Source of the DNA: Acidobacteriota bacterium
Lineage (GTDB): Bacteria; Acidobacteriota; Terriglobia; Bryobacterales; Bryobacteraceae
Assembly (NCBI GenBank): GCA_016213775.1
Contig: JACQZR010000253.1
Location: forward strand, 1 to 35,614
Direction: 5' to 3'
DNA: 35,614 bases
Below are positions 31,109 to 35,614 of the stretch, in pieces; position 1 is the first letter of the stretch; each line of letters begins with the position of its first letter. The position numbers and the translations under genes are program-made. The notes below the pieces were generated by a model. That model was given only the letters and a program-made list of their open reading frames with translations. It did not search any database and was not told the DNA's origin.

Positions 31109-31201
31109 GTGTTTCAACGCGGCGCTGATTTCGACCACGCTGGATCCGATTGTGTGGTGCAGGCGCGCAAGTGGCGAGGCGTTCAGCCAGGAATCACGTG
31201 A
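31109..31201 (+). pseudogene. Remnant of the winged-helix-like domain of a TolB-type protein
   Basis: The frame reads VFQRGADFDHAGSDCVVQAR and then K before diverging and stopping. The intact protein at 24647-26839 has VLQRGADFDPRVDPIVRVQARK, so the two are clearly related. The DNA just before, including AAGGAGA, matches the intact gene's ribosome-binding region, but the intervening 50 or so codons are missing, so the upstream signals are now fused directly to this internal segment. No membrane span or propeller follows. It marks a paralogue lost by deletion. Confidence 0.6.
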
Positions 31202-31250
31202 GTTCGCCGCGCCACTGGCACGTGGTGGCTGACGACTGCCGGGGTGTACA

Positions 31251-32690
31251 TCAGTGTTTGTTTAAACCAACGCCCGGCCGCGCGCCGGTTGACTGGCCGT
31301 TCTCCCAAACTGCGACACCGTTTACCCACACCCTCAGGATGCCAGTGGGAAGCAAACCCGGTTCGGCGAAGGTCGCATTGTCAATCACCGTGGCCGGATC
31401 GAACAGGACCAGATCCGCTTTCCTGCCAACTGCGATGCGTCCCCGATCACTGAGGCCGATCCGGTCTGCGGGCATCGCGGTCATCTTGTGAATCGCCACC
31501 TCCAACGGGAATAACCGGCGATCTCGGCTGTAGCGGCCGAGCACGCGTGGAAACGTTCCGGCCCCGCGCGGGTGACGATTGGCGACGCCGCCATCGGAGG
31601 CCACCATCGCCCACGGGGCCGCGAGAAACCGTTCCACGTCGGTCTCCTCCATCGACCGGCACACGATGCTCGCTCCGCCATCGCGAATGATCTGCTGATA
31701 CACCGCCACTGGATCGCGCTTCTCCGCCACCGCCACGTCCGCCAGCGTGTGGCCTTCGTATTCCCGATGCGCCTTGCAGGATGTGATCCGCACTCGCGCG
31801 GCCCCGCCCACATCGGCCAGACCGCGGCGAACCTCCTCAGCGTCGAAATGCCGCCGCGAGGGCACTAGCACGGCAATGGTCGATTGCCATGCATCGTAGG
31901 GATACACATCAGCCGTCACATCGACGCCTTCGCGGCGCGCCTTGTCGATGCGGGCGATGGTCTCCGCGGTCTTACCCCAGACAACCTTCGTGCCGAGTTT
32001 GAGATGCGAAATCTGCACTGGAATGCGCGCCTCGCGCCCAATGCGAATCGCCTCATCCAGCGCCGCGAAAAACAGGTTCCCCTCATCGCGAATATGCGAC
32101 ATGTAGATGCCGCCATGCCGCGCCGCCACTCGCGCCAGCGCGATCACCTCTTCGATGGAACTGTGCAGCGCGCCGTCGTATTCCAGCCCTGTGGACAAGC
32201 CAACCGCGCCGTCCTTCATAGCTTCGTCGAGCAGCGCCACCATCTTCTCCAATTCGCGAGCGGTGGAGTGACGATCGAGCCGCGCTCCCATCACCTTTGC
32301 GCGAATCGTTGTATGCCCCGCGAACTGCGCCGTGTTGAGAGCGAGCGGGTGCGTCTGCCGCGGCGCGGAAGATCCGTCGGCGCCGAGCGCAATCGTGGTA
32401 ATGCCTTGCGCGATCTGCGACACGGCGAGCGGATCGCGCTTCAAGCCCTCAGCGGAATGGTTGTGAATGTCGATAAAGCCCGGCGCCAGCACCATCCCAC
32501 CGGCATCCACCACCGCATCTCCCTTCTCCGGCGGCAGCGTGCCCACCGCCGTCACCGTATCGCCACGCACCCGTACATCGCCCCGCACGCACGGTTTCCC
32601 GCTCCCATCGCACACCGTCGCATTGCGAATCAGCAGCGAATCGGCGTCCAGCGAGCACGTTAGGAACGAGAGCAGAACCGCACGTATCAT
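31251..32690 (-). CDS. Exported N-acyl-D-amino-acid deacylase-type amidohydrolase
   Basis: The 479-residue protein begins with a short apolar leader (MIRAVLLSFLTCSLDADSLL) and carries the amidohydrolase opening LAPGFIDIHNHSAEG with metal-binding His76 and His78. D-aminoacylase landmarks follow: GLSTGLEYDGAL, MSHIRDEGN, VQISHLKLG near residue 228, and VASDGGVANRHPRGAGTF near 370. ADLVLFDPATVIDNATF near the C-terminus is the standard metallo-dependent hydrolase ending. By family it deacylates N-acyl-D-amino acids, relevant to peptidoglycan or peptide turnover. It is divergent from acnA with only 43 bp between the starts. Confidence 0.85.
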   Translation of the reverse strand: MIRAVLLSFLTCSLDADSLLIRNATVCDGSGKPCVRGDVRVRGDTVTAVGTLPPEKGDAVVDAGGMVLAPGFIDIHNHSAEGLKRDPLAVSQIAQGITTIALGADGSSAPRQTHPLALNTAQFAGHTTIRAKVMGARLDRHSTARELEKMVALLDEAMKDGAVGLSTGLEYDGALHSSIEEVIALARVAARHGGIYMSHIRDEGNLFFAALDEAIRIGREARIPVQISHLKLGTKVVWGKTAETIARIDKARREGVDVTADVYPYDAWQSTIAVLVPSRRHFDAEEVRRGLADVGGAARVRITSCKAHREYEGHTLADVAVAEKRDPVAVYQQIIRDGGASIVCRSMEETDVERFLAAPWAMVASDGGVANRHPRGAGTFPRVLGRYSRDRRLFPLEVAIHKMTAMPADRIGLSDRGRIAVGRKADLVLFDPATVIDNATFAEPGLLPTGILRVWVNGVAVWENGQSTGARPGVGLNKH

Positions 32691-32701
32691 GCACGCGATT
32701 G

Positions 32702-32707
32702 TACAAT
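32702..32707 (+). promoter_or_regulatory. Possible -10 element of acnA
   Basis: TACAAT lies 26 bp ahead of the acnA ATG, in the 43-bp gap shared with the divergent amidohydrolase gene. No convincing -35 box is present 16-18 bp upstream, so the promoter call is partial. Confidence 0.3.
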
Positions 32708-32733
32708 GAAGGTTTCACCCCTCAATCACACTC

Positions 32734-35406
32734 ATGAGCAAAATCAATAGCTTTAATGCCGCCTCCACGCTGACCGTGGGTGGGCGATCCTACAAGATTT
32801 TTCGCCTCGATGCAATTGAGAAGGCCGGCGCCGGTACTCTATCCCGCCTGCCGTACTCCATCCGGATCATGCTGGAAAACCTGCTGCGCAGTGAAGACGA
32901 CCGCACCGTGAAGCGCTCCGATATTGAGTACATTGCCAAGTGGGACACCGCCCAATCCCCGCGTGACATCAACTTCCGCCCTGCTCGAATCCTGATGCAG
33001 GACTTCACAGGCGTGCCTGCTGTGGTCGATCTCGCGGCCATGCGCGACGCACTGAAGAAGATGGGAGCCGATCCCCAACTCGCCAACCCGCTCATCCCCG
33101 CCGACCTCGTCATTGATCACTCGGTGCAGGTGGACAACTTCGGCGCCAAAGACTCCTTCGACCTCAACGTTCTGCTCGAATACCAGCGCAATCATGAGCG
33201 CTACGAACTGCTGCGCTGGGCGCAGACTGCCTTCCGCAACTTCCGCGCCGTGCCTCCGGGCACGGGCATCGTCCACCAGGTGAACCTCGAATACCTCGCC
33301 TCCGTTGTGTTCCGCCTGGAAGGTGAGGGCGAAACGCTCGCCTACCCCGATACGCTGCTCGGCACCGATTCGCACACCACGATGATCAACGGGCTCGGCG
33401 TAGTAGGTTGGGGCGTCGGCGGTATTGAAGCCGAGGCCTGCATGCTCGGCCAGCCGATCACTATGCTGCTGCCTGCTGTTGTCGGCTTCCGCTTGAAGGG
33501 CAGCTTGCCGGAAGGCGTCACCGCAACCGACGTCGTGCTCACTGTGACGGAGATGCTGCGGAAGAAAGGCGTGGTGGGCAAGTTCGTCGAATTCTTCGGA
33601 TCCGGTGTGAAGGAACTCAGCCTCGCCGATCGCGCCACCATCGCCAACATGGCGCCTGAATACGGTGCGACCATTGGCTTCTTCCCGGTTGATGAACAGA
33701 CCATCGAGTACCTGAAGCTCTCCAACCGCCCCGTCGATCTCATCGAACTCGTCGAAGCCTACTGCAAAACGCAAGGCCTGTTCTTCACCGCGGACGCGCC
33801 CGAGCCCGTTTACAACGACACCATCGAACTCGACTTGTCCACCGTCGTGCCGTCGCTGGCCGGTCCCAAGCGCCCGCAGGATCGTATCAATCTGCCCGAC
33901 GTCCGCGCCAACTTCCAGACCGCCTTCGGCACGGAACCCAAGTCCGCGCCGTTCCAGGACGGCTCGCTGCAGGACGGCGCGGTGGTGATCGCGGCAATCA
34001 CTTCGTGCACCAACACTTCCAATCCTTCCGTGATGATCGCCGCCGGGCTGCTGGCGAAGAAGGCGGCTGAGAAAGGGCTCACGGCAAAACCGTGGGTCAA
34101 GACTTCGCTCGCCCCGGGCTCCAAGGTCGTCATGGATTACTTCGCCGCGGCCGGGGTCGTTCCAGCGCTCGAATCACTCGGCTTCCACCTTGTGGGCTAC
34201 GGCTGCACCACCTGCATCGGCAATAGCGGCCCGCTGCCCGATGCAGTAGCCAAGTCCGTCACCGAAGGCAAGCTCACCGTGGCCGCGGTGCTCTCCGGCA
34301 ACCGCAATTTTGAAGGCCGCGTGAATCCGCTGGTGAAAGCGAATTACCTCGCTTCTCCGCCGCTTGTGGTGGCCTATGCGATCGCGGGCCGCGTCGATAT
34401 CGACCTGCAACACGAACCCATCGGCGCCAGCAAGGACGGCCAGCCCGTCTACCTTCGCGACATCTGGCCGACGAACGCCGAGGTGCAACAGGCCGTGACT
34501 GCGAGTGTCCGCAATGACATGTTCGAGAAGGAATACTCGGTGGTGTTTGAAGGCGACGCGCAATGGCGCGGCATCAAGACCGCAACTGGTGACCTCTTTG
34601 CCTGGGACGATCAATCCACTTATATCCGCCGTCCTCCGTACTTCGACGAAATGGTGGACCCAGCGACATCCGTGGGCGATCTGAAGGCCCTGCGCGCCCT
34701 CGCGGTTCTCGGCGACAGTATCACCACGGACCACATCTCGCCCGCCGGCAACATCGCCAAGGACAGCGCCGCGGCGAAGTATCTCAACGCGAACGCCGTG
34801 GCTCCGCAGGATTACAACCAGTACGGTGCGCGGCGCGGCAATCATGAAGTGATGGTCCGAGGAACCCTCGCCAACATCCGCCTCAGGAACCAGCTCGCCG
34901 GGGGCGTGGAAGGCGGCTGGACCAAACATCAGCCTTCCGGCGAACTGATGTCCATCTACGACGCCTCCGTGAAGTACAAACAGGAAGGCGTCGGACTGCT
35001 CATCCTTGCCGGCAAGGAATACGGCTCCGGATCGTCCCGCGACTGGGCCGCCAAGGGCGTTCAACTCCTCGGCGTCAAGGCTGCTATCGCCGAAAGCTAC
35101 GAGCGTATCCACCGATCCAACCTCGTCGGTATGGGCGTTCTGCCGATGCAGTTCTCGCCCGGCGATACCAGGGAATCCCTCGGACTCGACGGCAGTGAAG
35201 AGTACTTCATCGAAGGAGTGGCGGAGGGCATCGCCAAAACCAAACGAGCCAACGTACGCGCCATCGCCGCCGATGGCAGTGAGAAGAAGTTCACGGTGAT
35301 CATCCGCATCGACACCCCGATGGAAGCCGAATACTTTCGCAACGGCGGCATCCTGCCGTACGTGCTGCGCCAGTTGGCTGCCTCGGGTGTCACGGCACAA
35401 GCGTAG
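32734..35406 (+). CDS. acnA: AcnA-type aconitate hydratase
   Basis: The 890-residue protein is full length for AcnA. It shows the family start with [36 protein letters not shown] near 90, and [20 protein letters not shown] near 210. The three [4Fe-4S] cysteines are Cys425 in [10 protein letters not shown] and Cys491 and Cys494 in [12 protein letters not shown]. The C-terminal swivel domain has [15 protein letters not shown] and [15 protein letters not shown] with the active-site Ser/Arg. It interconverts citrate and isocitrate in the TCA cycle, and iron-regulatory-protein-like roles are known for relatives. It stands alone as a monocistronic gene followed by a hairpin terminator. Confidence 0.96.
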   Translation: MSKINSFNAASTLTVGGRSYKIFRLDAIEKAGAGTLSRLPYSIRIMLENLLRSEDDRTVKRSDIEYIAKWDTAQSPRDINFRPARILMQDFTGVPAVVDLAAMRDALKKMGADPQLANPLIPADLVIDHSVQVDNFGAKDSFDLNVLLEYQRNHERYELLRWAQTAFRNFRAVPPGTGIVHQVNLEYLASVVFRLEGEGETLAYPDTLLGTDSHTTMINGLGVVGWGVGGIEAEACMLGQPITMLLPAVVGFRLKGSLPEGVTATDVVLTVTEMLRKKGVVGKFVEFFGSGVKELSLADRATIANMAPEYGATIGFFPVDEQTIEYLKLSNRPVDLIELVEAYCKTQGLFFTADAPEPVYNDTIELDLSTVVPSLAGPKRPQDRINLPDVRANFQTAFGTEPKSAPFQDGSLQDGAVVIAAITSCTNTSNPSVMIAAGLLAKKAAEKGLTAKPWVKTSLAPGSKVVMDYFAAAGVVPALESLGFHLVGYGCTTCIGNSGPLPDAVAKSVTEGKLTVAAVLSGNRNFEGRVNPLVKANYLASPPLVVAYAIAGRVDIDLQHEPIGASKDGQPVYLRDIWPTNAEVQQAVTASVRNDMFEKEYSVVFEGDAQWRGIKTATGDLFAWDDQSTYIRRPPYFDEMVDPATSVGDLKALRALAVLGDSITTDHISPAGNIAKDSAAAKYLNANAVAPQDYNQYGARRGNHEVMVRGTLANIRLRNQLAGGVEGGWTKHQPSGELMSIYDASVKYKQEGVGLLILAGKEYGSGSSRDWAAKGVQLLGVKAAIAESYERIHRSNLVGMGVLPMQFSPGDTRESLGLDGSEEYFIEGVAEGIAKTKRANVRAIAADGSEKKFTVIIRIDTPMEAEYFRNGGILPYVLRQLAASGVTAQA

Positions 35407-35425
35407 ATCCAAACAAGCGGCCGCA

Positions 35426-35452
35426 GCCCGGTTTGCATCAGTCAAACCGGGC
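35426..35452. terminator. Strong hairpin downstream of acnA
   Basis: GCCCGGTTTG (35426-35435) pairs exactly with CAAACCGGGC (35443-35452), a 10-bp stem with a 7-nt loop (CATCAGT), 19 bp after the acnA stop. Two further pairs extend it after a mismatch. No T-run follows, so it may depend on a factor. It lies between acnA and a gene ending at 35473 on the other strand, so it could serve both. Confidence 0.6.
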
Positions 35453-35472
35453 CGCAGCGGCGAGGGATCGGT

Positions 35473-35614
35473 CTAGATTCTTACCTCTTCATTGTTGAAC
35501 AGAAGCAGTAGAACATTCCATTTCGAGTGTTGTTGCTTCTCTCTTGTTTTGAAAAACACCTTACCGCGCGCTTTTTGCGCGGCATCAAGCGCGGCTCGAT
35601 CTGAGCGAAGCGAA
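35473..35614 (-). CDS. C-terminal end of an unidentified gene (cut by window edge)
   Basis: On the minus strand an open frame comes in from the right edge and ends at a TAG at 35473. It reads SLRSDRAALDAAQKARGKVF, then FKTREKQQHSKWNVLLLLFN and NEEVRI. The residue mix looks like real protein and no stop interrupts it for 46 codons. Too little is visible to name a family. Its stop faces the acnA stop, with the hairpin terminator between. Confidence 0.4.
   Translation of the reverse strand, partial: SLRSDRAALDAAQKARGKVFFKTREKQQHSKWNVLLLLFNNEEVRI

Noticed and set aside
34174-35445. 423-residue minus-strand frame
   Set aside because: Antisense of acnA.
35564-35582. CCGCGC/GCGCGG hairpin with a T-rich loop
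   Set aside because: Lies inside the likely coding end of the right-edge gene, and the T-run is in the loop rather than after the stem, so it is not a terminator.
1-35614. tRNA, rRNA and CRISPR arrays
   Set aside because: No cloverleaf, rRNA segment or regularly spaced repeat array was seen on either strand.

Overview
The window looks like a chromosomal segment of a GC-rich, soil-type Acidobacteriota, closest in style to Bryobacterales/Solibacter. This is inference from content: Tat-exported Gfo/Idh/MocA and sugar-isomerase-like enzymes, an exported sulfatase, a CehA/McbA metallohydrolase, a PQQ-propeller protein with EF-hands, a winged-helix-like/TolB transmembrane protein, and many PIN and MazF toxin modules. 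No rRNA, tRNA or CRISPR array was seen.

Left part (1-2.5 kb): a truncated ISL3-family transposase runs off the left edge. Then come a noncoding stretch rich in inverted repeats, a DUF4160/DUF2442 pair, debris of a sulfatase 3' end, and a vapBC module. From 2.6 to 16.4 kb lie mostly intact metabolic genes: a Gfo/Idh/MocA oxidoreductase with a xylose-isomerase-like partner, feoAB for ferrous iron uptake, a CehA/McbA-type hydrolase convergent with a sulfatase, a redox operon (STAS protein, CoA-disulfide-reductase-like flavoprotein, thioredoxin-fold protein, nuoI), and an Asp-box sialidase-like gene overlapping an exported PQQ-propeller gene.

Accessory part (16.4-31.3 kb): a decayed and an intact vapBC module lie downstream of a large SWIM/SNF2 helicase. 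The pattern suggests an old tandem duplication of helicase tail plus vapBC, in which one toxin has lost almost its whole reading frame in phase. Next are a Uma2-type nuclease, a pair of large hairpin repeats, two mazEF-like modules, and a divergent locus. That locus has a caspase-like (His/Cys) protein and an HExxH zincin-like protein on one strand, and a membrane-anchored winged-helix-like/TolB propeller protein on the other. About 6.5 kb away a second divergent region carries the same roughly 45-bp intergenic element, a decayed copy of the TolB protein's N-terminal coding region, and a different gene of unknown function in the effector-like position. This is the best candidate here for an undescribed modular system. 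Between the two loci are a secreted beta-helix protein, a small membrane-anchored protein, and a RIC (ScdA/YtfE) nitrosative-damage repair gene with a CRP/FNR-like site upstream.

Right part (31.2-35.6 kb): an exported N-acyl-D-amino-acid deacylase-like amidohydrolase is divergent from acnA (aconitase). acnA is followed by a hairpin terminator and the C-terminal end of an unidentified gene entering from the right edge. All assignments are by reading motifs; no database search was run.
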